This document shows, piece by piece, positions 1 through 15,000 of a DNA stretch of 64,000 nt. The number at the start of each line of letters is the position of its first letter. The first letter of the stretch is position 1. The DNA comes from Candidatus Obscuribacterium magneticum. GTDB taxonomy: Bacteria; Elusimicrobiota; Elusimicrobia; F11. Position numbers and translations under genes: made by a program. The notes beneath the pieces were generated by a model. It was given only the letters and a program-made list of their open reading frames with translations, was not told the DNA's origin and searched no databases. The DNA lies in contig JAJAPZ010000001.1 of the NCBI GenBank assembly GCA_020523905.1, positions 120,799 through 184,798 on the forward strand, written 5' to 3'.

Positions 1-2
1 AA

Positions 3-3000
3 TCGATCTGCGCGGCCCCGCCGCGTCACAAGGAAAAGGAAAGGCATTACCGTTATTTCAAAAAATGTTTCCAGTATATCGTCGCGGCCGCACGAAAATG
101 GTTCAGAGATCGGCCTGGATCAGAAGCATATGAAGGACCGCTGGCCTGGACAGGACTACCGAAGTCTGACCAGGAGGCTTTGCAATCTCTCTGGTCCGGT
201 TTGAGCTGGACGGCCGAAGGGCGGCTCGAACTTTCCTGCCGCAAGAACATGGCTCGGTTACAGGAGCTATTCTTCACTCACCGGGGTTTCAACCGCGATT
301 TCCAATCCATCGCCGCCGGGACATTCAACGAATTGGAAAAGCGGGCGAACGAAGCCTTTGAAAAAATAAGAGCGTTGATGAACGCTTCCGAACTGGAGAC
401 TTCTCAGCGTATGGCGCATAACGCCCTCGATAATCTTCTCAAGCATGGAGAAGGGAAGGGCGCCTTTTTGATGCGTTTAAAGTTTATGGATGAAAAACAC
501 GCAACTTTCACTTTCATCCTGCTTGATCGCGGAGCCGGGTTTGTATCGGAGGATGGCTTGCACGTTCCCATCCATGAAGCTGTCAAACATGGTGTTTCAT
601 TTCGAAACCTCGCTCAGGGGAAAGGCGTCGGCCTTTATGAAATATTTTCCCGAGCAGACGATATGGGCTTGTTAACCGTCGATCGATGCGAAGCCGTCCC
701 GCAAGCTTATTTTTGGAAGAAAGGGGATCCCGAAGAGGTCCCTTGGACATCGGCTCCTGTTCCAAGCGGAACCCTTCTCGCGTTTCGAAAGAGGATCACG
801 CACCAATTGCCGGCCCACCAGCTGCAGAACGCCTATCCCGTTTCTGAAAATCCTTTAGGTTGGCTGCAGGAGTGCATGTTCCATCTAAAGGAAGGAGGGC
901 GAATCCTGGGAGAGGATTCCCGCTGGTCCGGGGTGGTGAAAAAAATCGAAGGCTCTCGCAGTCAAATATTATCGCTGTTAGACATCAGTAAAATCGAATT
1001 GAGCGACCACCGGGAAGTGCCCGCTCGCAATATCGAGCGCAATTTCGACACTGTTTATCAAATTCAGGCCGGGCTGGAGCGGCTGATCATGGATGTGGAA
1101 TCCAATCATCATTTAACCGACACAAATAAATCCGCATTGGAATCACTTCATGCCGCTGGTAAATTGTTGGAACAATTCGTGGATTACGTCCGAACCGCCA
1201 GATCCCGTCCGGGCCAATTCGAATTGGAATTTGAACCCTCTCCCGTCCTTGGGCCTTATAATGAAGCGATTTTTACCCAGTTCATTCGGGACACACGCGT
1301 CGTCGAAAAAACTCTTAGACGCCTCTACGGTCAACACGCTCGAGCCTTGGCCATCAAAAAGGTCAGCATCGCTTATTATCACTCGGGAAGTAACCGGGTC
1401 GCTTACGCCTGGCACGTCACCTTTCGGAATCCCTCATTTCCACCGATGAACCTCATTATGAAAGCGAGTTTGCGGAACGGTGAATCCGAGATCATTCATC
1501 AAACTCAAGCGCGTCTTGCAAAATTTCTTCTGGGAAATCCCAATGATTTTATCGGGGTATTGCCGGACGGCAGGGTCGTCGTCACCGGGCCCTTATTTAC
1601 AGGACCGAATTTTCAGGAGATTTTGATCGATCATTATTCGGGCCGAAATCGTCTGCATACCACTTCAGGCCAGCTCTTCGCTATTCAAACCGAAATCGTC
1701 CGAGTCTGCGTGGAAACATGGATGAAGTTGGGGGGGCATTTTATTTCGGACCCCAATCCATCTCAATTCGTCGTGAAGATCACCGATGGCAAGAGCCCCA
1801 ATATTCGGGTTTGGCTCATTGACAAGGGTGGACTCTCCTCAACGGGAAACCCCGGAATCGACAATCTCGTTCTGGTGCCTCGGGGCGAGTCCGAACTCGC
1901 CATAGCATTGGAAAAAAGCGAAGAAACGCTGATCGACGATTACAACGGGCTCGCCAATGAGGGGCGTATCAGAGAATTTATAAACGATGCGATCGAGCGT
2001 TTTGAACCAAAAAGGTTGATATTCCGCCTCATCGGCAATATGAACCTCGACGACCTGCCTCCATCGCATCAATTTGAATATTCGTTGGATCCAAAAGCTC
2101 TCGTTTTGGGCGTTCGTAAAGCTTTGGGGAAAGACGGAGCTTGCAGTTTTTGGCGCAATTACCTTCTTACCCGAGTTGATTTCGATGCATTCCGCTGCGA
2201 AAAAGTCGATTTGATTGATGCTGAAGTCAATCGTTTCCTCGCCGACCCGATTGGATATTGGGAGGAAGGAAAGGCAATGGGGTCAGGCTCAACTCTTGTG
2301 GCCAACCGCACACGTGCCGTAGCGGCAAGGCGGGGGTGGACAAATAGATTCTGGACCGAGGTTCTCTTCGCTCCGGACTACGAATTCGTCACCAGCTTCC
2401 GGCCCGACGTCTTTCTTCCCGATCACCCCGGGCCGTGGTGGAAACATGCCCTGCGTACCGTGGGCCTTTCCGCTATTCACGCTTTTGTCCTTAGCGTGCC
2501 CGTCCTCATCACCTGGGGATCGGGACTCCTATTTACCCATAGCTTCGCCGAGATTCTGATTTATGCGCTGGGGTATTCCGCCATTGGGGTGACCTTAGGG
2601 ATGGCCCTCATCAACCCGTGGCTTCAACTGCGCTGGTGGCAGAAGGCGCTTCTCTTTTCCGTTTACCTTCCCAACGTCCTGGGGCACGGCCTCTACAACC
2701 TTATCTTTCGTCTGGCACCACTCACAGCGGAAGAACCTCGAGGATTAGATCCGGATTCCAAAACCAGAGAAGACCTGGAAGTGGCGCAATTAATCACGAA
2801 GGCGGCAGAAAAAGTGGTGCCGGAAATTATTAGCGCCCAAAATAGCGCCCTGCCGTTAACGGATGAAGAAATAGCCCGAAGCTTTTGGAGCAAGATTCAT
2901 GCCACCGTCCGTCCTCAACAAATGGAGTTGGTGCGGTGCGTCCTGGGATCCTTATTGGCGGCAACCGGTAAGGGCCTTCCTCTCGTGACTTCATCCGCGA

Positions 3001-6000
3001 GGCGGGATTCTTCGCCCTTCCTCCAGCAAATTCTGGAAGCGGCCGGCCGGAACCCCGAATCAAGAAAGGGAGGGATGACGCGTCGATTGTTCATGGAAAT
3101 CGTCGCTATGATGGGCAGAGCGGGCGGCGCGCCTGTCAATTCGGCATCGCCTCTAATTGAAAAATGGATTAGCGGGGAGGAAAACCGAAAAAAAATTGTC
3201 GAGCACATCCGGCCGATGCTCGTTCAAATCATCCAATCCGCCTTTGCCAGGAGGCAAATAATTTCCAGACCCTCGAGCGATCCCCGGTTTGTTGTTTCTC
3301 GGGGAGACGAAAGATGGAAGATTGCGGGCGAACTCAGCGGGCTGGCGTACCATCCTTTTGTTCCGATAGAAATCACCAATGACCCCGTGAAAACAAAACT
3401 TTTTGAGTCCGTATGGGGCCCCCTGGGCCGTTCCTTTGAGAAAGAGCTGCATGCATGGGTCACGGGAAACAATTCAACCGTTGTTGATCTTTGGACTCTA
3501 GCCAAAAAAATAACCGATGTGGAATCATTTAAGGGGGAACCGAAAGAACCTGATCCCCAGAGACCCTACGGTTGGAGGACATTGGCCCAAGTGTGGATGC
3601 AGGATGTCTACATAAGCTATGTATCCCAATCCTCTCGGGCTCAAAGCGTATTCTTCGACATGAGTCGCTATCCCTACCATCCGGATCGAAGGGCGGGGTG
3701 GGAACTTGTTTCGATTGTGGACGGACTGATTGCCGGAGGATTTCATTCCACAGGAACGGGAAGTGGGATGGAGGCTTTAAAAAGAGTCTGGATAAGATGG
3801 GACGAGCTAAATACCTCTATTAAAGCGCTCCTAATATCTTTGTCCCCTGAAGAAGCTCAGAACTGGTCCAAGGCTATTCCCTCTTCTGAACGTTTTTCAA
3901 TCCGCCCACCCACATCTCACGGCCAACCGATGACCGCCATCGATTACCTCGAACGTCATCTTCAAAACGAAATTAAACGGGTCAAAAGAGATCTGGCTGA
4001 AATAAAGCGAGCGGGGTACGACGACGTGCTCAGAAAAGTCTTTCGGCCAGAGGGCTATTTCACCTCGAACAAAAACGAAAGGAAACTCCTGAATGATGGC
4101 GAACGATTGATGAACCGGAAAGATGAACTTGAGGCCCGCCTCGCCACGGTTCTGACCTGGAAAAAAGCCCTGGCGAAGGGATCAGAGGCGAAGGGGTCAG
4201 GTCTTGTCGTGACCAGACCTGACCCCTTCGCCTCCTTTGGATTAATCGCCAACCGCACTCGGGGGCAGGCGGAGCGGCGCGGGTTAAACCCGTACGGATT
4301 CCGGACGGAAGTGCTCTTCGCTCCCGATTACGAATTCATCGCCACCTTCCGGCCCGACGTCCTTCTTCCCGATCACCCCGGGCCATTGTGGAAACACATC
4401 CTCCGCGCAGTGGGGTTTTCTCTCATCCAAACCTTTGTCTTCAGTGTTCCCCTCCTGACCACCTGGGGAACGGGGCTCTTATTCACGGGGAGCACCGCCG
4501 AGATACTGATCTACACCCTGGGATATTTCGCCATCGGGGTGGCCTTTGGCCTGGCCCTCGCCAACCCCTGGCTCCAACTGCGTTGGTGGCAAAAGGCGCT
4601 CCTCTTCTCCGTCTATCTCCCGAACGTCTTCGGGCACATGCTGTACAACCTCGTCTTCCGATTCGCGCCCCTAACGTTGGAAGAGAAACCGGCGACAGGA
4701 ACCGATCCCATCGCCATTTTCAAAAGCGAGATTCGGGGGAAGCTGGTGGAATTATCCAAATCGCTCAAGCAAATGCGGTTTCAATCCTACGGCAATGATA
4801 ACAAGAGAATTTTAAAAATCCTTTCCCAAACCACGGAATTACGGCACGATCTCGCCAAATTTATTGAAGAGAAGGGAGATCCGAAGTTAGACACGTTGAA
4901 AGATTATCTGGCTGGAGTGATTCCACCGAGGCGGCTTACACGGATGGAACATTATTTCGGGGAGGAAGAACCCTGGCGAGTAAGGCTAACATATCGAAGA
5001 GATTACACTGCGGAGATAATTGATATCTTTGTTGAGTCAATTGATGGGAACCCTCAACTTCTAGAGGCCCCATCGCATGACCGTTCCTTCATAAACAGGA
5101 TCATTGACAAGGCAAAGGTCCGGGCCGAATTGAACCGGGCTGGCGCAACAAGCATGTTTCCTTTCTATCTCGATGTCGGTTATGGTCGGCCTTCGGCTCC
5201 TCTTCCAAGCCAGAAGGAAATCGACGAATTCTCGAGAAAGGGGTGGGACCTGCAATTTAAGTGGATGGATCAGTTCACAATATCTAACGATCAATATCAG
5301 CTTAAGAAAAGGGTCAATGCTTGGGGGCACTTTTTCCAAGGGATTGGTAAAAATATTTTGGATGTCTTCGAGGCAAGCATGGAGATCGGAGGGAGGGATG
5401 CGGAAATTGAGCAGGTATTGAGATCCAGGTTAGAAGATCTGAGAGAGATTGTCGACGTGACGCCGTTGCCAGAAGCCTCGGCCGAGTACTGGGTGTGGCT
5501 GAACGAAGAAGCCGAGAGATTGAGGAAATTAGACCGTGATTTGACTCGACGGCAACAATGGATATGCCTTCTGGCCGGAGAGAATACACAGGAATTTTTG
5601 GAATACGTAAAAGTTTTCAGGCAAAAAACCGAACAATTCTATTTGGGCATCACTCAACTCATCGCTGAAGCAAAAGAGACACCGAGCACAGAGGGAGTCT
5701 CCCCTGCCGACCAAATCCAAGCCACGACACCTTTGTCAGCCGCTAGCTGGCAACCCACCGAAGAGGACAGGGATAAAGCGCGGGCATTTATTAGTTACGT
5801 CATGGAAAAACGACGGTCGGGTGACTTATCCGGGGCCGGCCGGATATACATGGATATCATTGGGGAAAGCGCAAATCGACCCCGTGTTTTTAAAGCTCTT
5901 GCCCTCGAATTTCCGGACATAGCCGCATCCTTATTGGTCAGCGTAAGAAGTAACCGGCATATGGAATGGAGTTGGACCCTGCAAGAGGGAGGTTTCATTG

Positions 6001-9000
6001 ATGTTGAGATGGTGGCGGCCCTGTTTAACCGGGGATTGGAGCTATATAGACAACAATCCTTGATCCCATTTCCCGGAGGAGAGTTTGATCCTCGATATGA
6101 TGTTTATACCGGGAATTTCGGGGCCCTCATGGGCTATTTTGAGAAAGAATTCAGCCACCGGATTCTACGCCAACTCTCGGGTGAAAACGATGAAAACTTC
6201 GTCACGCTCGTTAATGCCATGGTGTTCTTTCTTCTCTTTGGCCTAGATGTGCAAGATGTTCGGAAGCCGTACGCCGATAAGGTACGCGAACTCTTCAGAG
6301 AAATTCCGAGGGAACGCGTCCAATCCGTCTGGCCGCAGTTGAGCGAGGGAGCCAAGGATTATTTACCACGAATAATACCAGGAATTACCCCGGCCGACCT
6401 CGACCCTTCCAAAAACGAAGGCGGGACGCCTGCTCTCAATACCATCAATTTAATCGGTGCGGGTGCGATTGTCCTAACCTTAATAATTTTAGGAATCATC
6501 GGCTGGCCGACGCCCTGGGCAACACAGAGGGCTGATGTCTTGGCTGCCATTCTTCTCGTGTCCCTGGCCGTTCATGCCGGCGCGCACTGGGCCCTCGTCG
6601 GATTTCAGTGGTGGGCCCGCCCTCACTTTTTCCAGGGGAGGATCTGCAACCCCTGGTGGGACGGGTGGCCCGGGATCGCGGCCAGCTCAGGCCTCACGGC
6701 GGCTTCGCTTATATGGCTTTTGATAGACCCCTCTTCCGCTCCGATAACCGTTCCTCTCTCCATGATCAATCTGATTTTCTCCCTCTCGCCGGGGGATTGG
6801 GCCGACTTCCGGTGGCGCGACGTGACCGACTCCATAAGGATGGCTTTCCATCGGCCCAGTTGGGGGCTCATTGGCCTCCTCTGGAAACATCGGAACTATT
6901 TTATCGGCGACGACGCCCTTGACCGCGCCATCGAGGTTTACTCCCGATTGGACGAGAGGCATCAACAAATGTTTTTTAAGACGGTTTTTGACTTACTCTA
7001 TCACCCGGCGGCCGCTCCCGCCCTGGCCCGGCTGGCCCGGCTTCCGATTATCGTCCCCCGGTATATGAGGCCGATCCTGGAATTCATCGTCTGGCGCAAT
7101 CCGCATCCACTTTACACCGTCAACATGGTCGCAAAAGACATCCGCTTTGACGAGGAGGGGCAGGTTGCCTCGTTTTTGAGAACGGGTGGAAATCGTCTTT
7201 ACGATCGAGAAGAAGACAGAAGGCGGATTGCCCATCTTCCAACTGAACGGTTGGTGGGGGAAGCCTTGGCGGCGATTGGAAGGGAGTTCGCCTTTAATAA
7301 TGAGGCGCTGGAAACTTTATTCGGTGCGACTCTCGAATTCGCCAGGGAACAAGCCCCCGATCGCGAAGCTCTCTTTCAAAATGTTCTCATGATGGAGGAG
7401 AATGCGACCGGAATGACAACAGAATGGCATATCGGACTCATTTTGAAGACCCTGTTTTTGCGGCCCGACATTTCGGATGAGGATTTGTTCGAAAAACTTT
7501 TTCAAACTGTTCAATGGATCGACCTGCAGCGAGGCGATTTACGCCGACTCTCAACAGAACAGAGAACGGCCATGATTATTACCGCGATTTTGGATCAGGC
7601 GCAGCAACTTCCGGCGGATCAATCCCGGAGAGTCAACGATTGGGCCCTGCGCCTGCTTCTAAACAACGGAGCCAGCCAGCCCCCGCCGTTAGCCCTTGAG
7701 CATCAAAAAGAATTGGAGGATCCGATTCTTAAGGAAATCAACTTCGATCAGCCGCTGCCTGAGGCCGTTAATACGGCGAAGAAAAGGGTTTACCAAGAAC
7801 TGGAATCCTTGAAAGCTCTGCTCAAGAGTATCTTCGAGAACATCAACCAAGGCCCTCTAACCTCCGAACTATTTGAATTGGAGTTTAGGCATCGCGAACA
7901 AGAAATTGCCGACATCCAAAGCCGTTATCGATCGGCCAGAAGCACCTATCATGTCCTGGTGGCAATAAAACACATCAGAGACGTCAATCAATTTAAAGCG
8001 CAGGCCCGGTTCTTTGCCCGTTTAAATGCGCATTTCTCTCCGGACTGCGGCGCGTGCGAAGACTCTGTTTTGGCTTTTATAGAGGCGTTCGCTGAGATCT
8101 CCTGGAAAAGGCCTCTCTCTTGTCAGGCATTCCCTATAGGAGGCTGGGCTCACAAAATCGTCGCCGTATCCGGTTTGGAAGGGATGGACGAACCCCTCGG
8201 GGTCGATATCGCTTCAGGGCAGTTCCCGGGCTACGATAAGATTTCCATCGGCTCTCTGGATGCTTATGCCAAACGGTTGCAGGAAACGATTGATGCCGGA
8301 AGAAGCGATTATATAGAGATAACCGAAAAGGTCAGCCTGCGCTTTGCCCAACTCCTCGTCTATGTTGGAGACAGATTTGGCGTGCCCATTGACGTTTCGG
8401 AAATAGAACGAGGGCGGCAAGTCCTTACAACCGACAAGCAAACTCAAGAGGAGAGGTCCTCTATCATTCCATCCTTCCTGATATCTGAACAGGAAACGAA
8501 GCGATGGGCAGAGATGTATGAAGGGCTCAGGCGTCGCGGCGTCACCGACGAAACACTGGGACATTTCACGGAGCGAATTGAAGCAGCCCAACAAGGCGGA
8601 GATGAGAAAACCCTGTTAGACACGGCTTTGGTTTTAATTGCTTCCGCACATGACGGTGTTATGCAAACCATCGCAAAACTTATTTCTGATTTTCCAGTGC
8701 AGGATTGGCTCAAAGCGCTTGCGATGCCAAGCCTTTACCACGGGGCGAATGAAGCGTCACTGGCCCTCAGGACGGCTTTTGGCGCCACCGATCCGTGGGC
8801 CGTCCAAACGCGCGAATACTCATATTTGGAAGGCGAACGTGAAGTCCATTACTCCCTCTCTATGCCGGAAGCTTTTTTCAACGGCGGCGAACTCAGCGCC
8901 TATGGAGACGAACTCATAAAGTTCCTCAACACCTTCTTGCCGCTTGTGGCGATTGGTGAGCGTTTTGAAGTTCAGCTCCTGGACACTGACAAGCTTAAAG

Positions 9001-12000
9001 AATCACCGTTTGAGGTCGGACTTGGTTCTTTCAGCGATAAACTAATGGACTCGTATGATCTCGTTGAGGAATTCAAGGATTTGCCAAATGTTGTAATCAT
9101 CGCGAATGATGCTTCCCAACATCCATCGCCTGGAGCCGCCTCTGACGCTCTGTATCTCGGCAGGGTCCTTGTTGAAACGAGGGAGTATGACGGCGTCGTC
9201 TTTAGGGCGCCGTTTCCAATGATTACTCAGAGGCGCGTTCAAGAAGCTATTTATGAAGCGGCACGACACCATGTTCGTGTCCTGGATATAGAGCCTATCG
9301 TGATGGATTATATTTCGCCCTATAGACATGACCCCGAACATAGAACATTAAGGGAGAAAAGAAGCCTGAGGGATGCAAATGAATGGGCCTACTCAGTTCT
9401 CAAGGGAACGTTAAAGAAAGTTGAAGAGTTGGAAGAAAGGATCGCACGCTATGGTTATGATGATTATTTCTTCTGCCTGAGAGAAGGTTGCCTCTTTTCT
9501 TATGGCCGAGAAGGGCATGAATGGGACTACCTCGGAAAAGAGTACCTAAAGGGGGATAAAACGTGGGTTGAATATTGGATCGAAGACAAGGTGGTTGAGA
9601 CCACGGCATCGGTTGATGTCGGTGGCGGAACCTTAGAGGTCGACTACGAATTCCCGATTGGGCTCACAGGGACAAAGAGGCTTGGGGAAGAGGGGTTTGA
9701 AATCATAGTTTTGAGTAAAAAATTCCTCCGGGCCATAGGAACACGAGATGATTTCAGGGAGCCGGCTATGGCTGTTCAGGTCATAGGCGCTGACAACGTC
9801 ACTTTAAGAGATTTGAACAGTATTTATGATCCCCCAGATGTTTTACACAAGTACGATCGCTCATCTTGGCCTCCCTATACTCCTCAATTAAGAATTATTT
9901 CCTACACGCCCGACATTGAACTGGAAGATACGGGAGAATTCGAAGGGCCTCTAAGTCTATTGGTCAATCGGCTCCCGCGCCCCCCTTATAGACATCCGGA
10001 CAAAACATACTTGAACGTGCCACTTTTCCTCCTCAAGCAGCCGGAAATGATAGATATCCTTCACAGAATGCTGGAGCAAAAATTTGAGAGCTTGAATCTA
10101 ATGGATTTTTATAAGTCCTCTTCCCTTGATCCTTCGAGGCCTGAGGAGCTAATTCAAATACTCAAAAGAGCGCTTTTATTAAAACAAGAGCAAGATGGTC
10201 AAAACCGGTATCAGGGCCGGCTGAAATGGGATGACAGTCAGAAAGCATTTGCGGTAACGCTAAATGATTCGGATGGCCGTATGGTCAAAACGTCTGATGT
10301 TTCCCACTTCGATGCGGGGACATCAGACGAAAAAGGAAAAGATGCGGATTCCGAATTATCCCTTTTGAAGAACGAATTTTATCGACGCCATCTCGCTGGT
10401 CTAGAAACCATCGTTTTCGGGGTGGTTCCCGTCGGAGTTCCTCTCAGCGCATTTTTAGCCTTCCTCGTTGCCCACGGGACAATCCATCCATCCGTTATCC
10501 TGCTGCTTATGACTATCAATGTCGGCGTGCTGCTCGCCGCCATCTTTCACCTCAGGCGACGTCCTCCGGTGCCGACGAAAAAGAGGCAGGGTAAAACCGA
10601 AACGACTGAGCCAATGACGATTAAATTCTCACCTGATCTGGTTGATAATGCGTTTATCTTTGAAGCGGACGGGCAACTTCAGGTGGCCTATGTCACTGAT
10701 TGGAGAAATGGCAGGCGACAGCGACCGTCCCTAGCCGTCTACGATCCGCAGGCTGATTTGTCTGTCTCAATCCACGAAACCAGGCGCCCTGATATTTATC
10801 CTTTCGTGGATCAAAACAGCCACCTGATCGGTGCCAGCAACAATGATGGGAAAGTTAGGGTTTACGATTTACAGAATAGGCAACCCGTCGGGAGCATCGA
10901 TGTGCAGCCTGAACGTCTTATCAAGCCGACGTTAAGCCCCGACGGAAAATGGGTGGCCGGAGGAAATCGATATGGCGATGGTCAACTATGGGATGTGAGT
11001 TCCGGAAGACTTCTAAGGAGCTTCCCTGGCCACACGGACAAAGTTGGGCCGACGGTGATCACGCGGAGCGATCTTTTGATTACCGGAAGCCGGGACAAAA
11101 CGATTCGTTTCTGGGACCTGAAAAATATCTCAAACGAAGGGATTGTTCGGGGGTTTCCGTTTGTCGTCATGGATCTGGCCCTGACCAGCGACGAGAAGTT
11201 CCTTGCCGCGGGAACGCTTGATGGCACCGTCGGTATATTCGAAATCCAAGGCGCTTCTTTGAAGTTGGTAAAAACGTTGAACACGGGGATCAACCTCGCC
11301 CTCCTCATGGGCCTTGACCGAAGGCAAGCGGGGATTTGGTCCCTCTCCTTCAGTCCCGATGGCAGACAGCTGGTGGCCGGCGTTGTAGCGCATCCGGATG
11401 GCGCTCTTGTTTCATGGGACTTGAACAGCCCAACTGATTCTCCTTCTTATATGGCCTTGGCCGAAGGTAAATACCTCCACGCTGTTCACTGGTATAAGAA
11501 TGGAATCGCCGTTGCGAGCGATCGAGGCATATTTCAGATATTTCCTTCACCGGGCCCTGCCAACTGTTGGATTTCCGCCCAGGCGGGGCCGGAAGAATTT
11601 CGTTTAACTCGATTGGGTACCCGGCAGCGCCTTTTGCTGCCGGGCTTTTCGAGTTCCCACGACCGAAAAGAGCATTCAATATATATTCGGTTCCTTTTGC
11701 TTTCCATGCCACTCATAGGATTGTTTGCATGGAGCGCAATCTACTTTGGGTATTACAATCAAACAGCGCTTTCCTGGTTTGCAGCAGCCAACACGGTGTT
11801 TCTTTTCATCACAGGTCTCTGGATAAATAAACCCTTATTTGTCCGGCTTCATACCGTCACGCGGGGGGAACGGAAGAGGCTTAAACCGGAAGCCCTTAAA
11901 GAGATTTCAGCGAGACGCGCAATGGCCGTTGATCAATTAAGGAAAGTCTTCTTCGGCTCATTCCTTCTCGCGGGGGCGCCGGGGCTCCTTCTCGGATGGA

Positions 12001-15000
12001 GTCCCTGGGCGCCGCTTTTGATCGCCGGGATTCTCGCGGTCCTCGCGCATTACGTGAACGACTGGCTCTTCCAATGGAAGGAGATCCATCCGGACCGAGC
12101 TCCCCCGGGCGCGGAAAAAGTTTGGGCGCCGGCCTGGCTGCGCCTCCCGCAAACCCTTTTCCGTGTCCTCTTCTTCGCCCGCCTCGGCCGCGCTGAGCTG
12201 TCCCTGGGAGATCAAGGCGGTCAATCCGACCGACAAAAAATCATTTACGTGAATTCTCCCGAAATTCCGCCGCGAGATGTGCTGGGTGAAAAACCCTACA
12301 AACTGCTCGTCCTCGCCGGGAAGGGTTTCAATGTTCCTCCCTTTTTCGTGGTGAAGACAAAAGGGGACGGGACACTCGAACTGAACGAGGAACTTCAAAC
12401 GGCCTTCGACCAACTTAAAAAACCCGATATCGCTCGAAGCGCTCACCGCGATGAAGGCCGAGAATATCCTTTTTCAGGAGTTTTCATCAGCTATCCCAAT
12501 ATCAAGAGAATGGAGGAAGCCCCTGAGCAGGTCTTCGCCAAACTTGAGAAAAAATTCGTCTTACCCAAATGGACATTTGACACGATTGAACCGGAAGGAT
12601 TACAAGCGGCTTATCATCTGATGGTTCGAGCGGCAAAAGAGGACCCGAGCGTGGCTGAATACCTGAAGGATCACGGAATTACAAAGTTTGATCCCAATCA
12701 GATGAACCTCATTGTCATGGAGCAATTGGACATTGAATTATTCGGCATGTTCATCACGTCCGACCAAACGAATCCCGACATCATGCACATCCATTACGAA
12801 CATCGAAAATCGAAGGAAAAGCACCACCGCTTTTTCCGCGGTGGGATCGTGAAATACAACAAGCGAACCCATCAATTAGAAGATGATGTCAAAGAGGATC
12901 GGACCCGACGCGCGTTGATCCTGTTTGGTGAAACAGCAACAAAGATTGAAGAGGTTTTTGGCGTTCAACAAGTGGAGCTGGCCTTTGCCGGAGACCAGGT
13001 CTACGTTCTTCAATCACGAGACATCAAACTGAAAGTACCAGCCAACCTTCATCGATTTGAAGCATATCAGACATTATTTCACGATGCTCATGCGGTTGGT
13101 TTCGGATACTTCCCAAATATTCCAATCATCGTGATCGATCGAACCGACAAAACAACAAGCCTCCGGCACTCCAGAAATAAATTTTATGATCTCAGAAAGG
13201 CTCTTTTGGAAATGCAAGGCCGGTACAGTCAATATGCCCTCCTCATTATTGACGCTGACCATATCATCTTAAACCCTTCAACAATGGAACCGGAACTTTC
13301 TTTCCTAAACGGTCTCATTAAAAAAGCAAGTGTTGTCATTCGTGGTAAAAAAGTTTCACAAAATATAGGACATGGCGATTTCCGTACTGCCGACAGCCAA
13401 ACGGGAGTCATGATATGGAATAAGGAATCTGCTCATTCCCTGCGGGAACGTTTCGGATTCGATCGCGGGGAAGGCGAGGCTGTTTCTAAACGCATTGTCA
13501 GCGGGGATTCAATTAATGTTCTCTCCAATCATGACGGCGTTTTCGTTTGGCCTGCCAAAGAAAAAGAACAAGAACCGCCGGAGCAAAACAGCGGGACGGC
13601 CTCCCTCCTTTTCATCCTCTCCGGCAACGTGTGGCTGGGGCTCATCGGAATGGCGGGGGAGATGTGGGGAATTCCTCAAATGTGGAACGCCTTCACGCCA
13701 CAGGCCGCCGTCGGGATTTTATTCGGATTTTTCCTCCTTCACATCCTTCCCGGCTGGATCGCGAAAATAATTCCCCGCGCTCCCCCGTTTGTGCACGTCG
13801 GGTTCGTCGATGCCCTCCGCATTGGATTGGTCATCGTCTTATATCCTCTGACGATTTATCTCTCTCCTCCCGCTTATTTGCCCTTCCTCCTTTGGCTGCC
13901 GCGCCTCGTGCAACTTGTCAACGACCTCCACCTTATGCGGCCCATAATCCGAAAACATGCCCCCTTGGGAACCCGTACCAATTTCCTGGTCATCCCATAC
14001 ACGGGGCAGTCGGTCGATTGGCCCCAGGTATTCGGTAACGATCAACCCATCGTGGTTGATATTGGATTTGGAAACAGTAGTTTCCTCACTGCTGAAGCGC
14101 AACGCCACCCGGAAAAGAATTTCGTTGGAATTGAATTTCCTAAAGAAGACGGCGGCGAAGTCGATAAAGAAACATTGGTTTCGATTGTCGAAGATTTTCT
14201 GTCACCCACAAACAATGTTCGTTTGATCTTGCACACCGCACGAGAAGCGCTTGAGGCCTTTAAGGACTGGGAAGTCTCTGAATTCCTCCTGTTATTCCCC
14301 TGTCCAATGGATAAACAAAACAAGAAAGAAACCATCGAATTCTGGAAGGGAATGCTCCCCACGCTTCTTAAAAAACTGCGGCCGGATGGAAGAATCATTT
14401 TGGCTTCGGAACACTACAAAACTTCGGAAATTTTCAGGACTTTTTTCAGAAACCGAAAGTGTCAAGTCCAAGCCGTCGTCATCGGAACGGAACGACCCGC
14501 TGATCCCGCCACCACTTTTGGAGTATTTTTGACGGATTCACTTTATTTCACTTCCTTTCGACGGTCTTTTCAGAAAACGATTTATTTGACAGAGGTGCGT
14601 CGGCAAAAAGGCCCTAAGGTGTATGCGCATTCCCGAACGGGAGAAATTATTACAAGTGATGGTTTTACATTTGATGATTATTTGGAAATCCTGCGGGAGG
14701 AAATTTCCGGAACGCCCAATGCCGACAATGTCGATTCCTTATATGACCTCAGGAATCATAAGTTGCCTGAAGAGTACGCGCCTATTATTGAAAGATCTTC
14801 AATTATGAGCTTGGAGGAACTCGCCAAGGAATTCTCATATTTGATTGAGAATAACGGCGGATATATAAAAGCTCCGGTTCAGAACACACAGCTAAAAGAA
14901 TACTACGGTCGATTTTCCGGGAGTGAAAAATTAAAGGCCTATTTGGATAACGTAAGCGATGTATTGAACAAGAGTAAATCATACGGCTGGATTGACACCA

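Noticed and set aside
180..182. TTG at 180 as the start of the giant ORF
   Set aside because: The frame is open and protein-like upstream to base 3, with no ribosome-binding site that would single out this codon.
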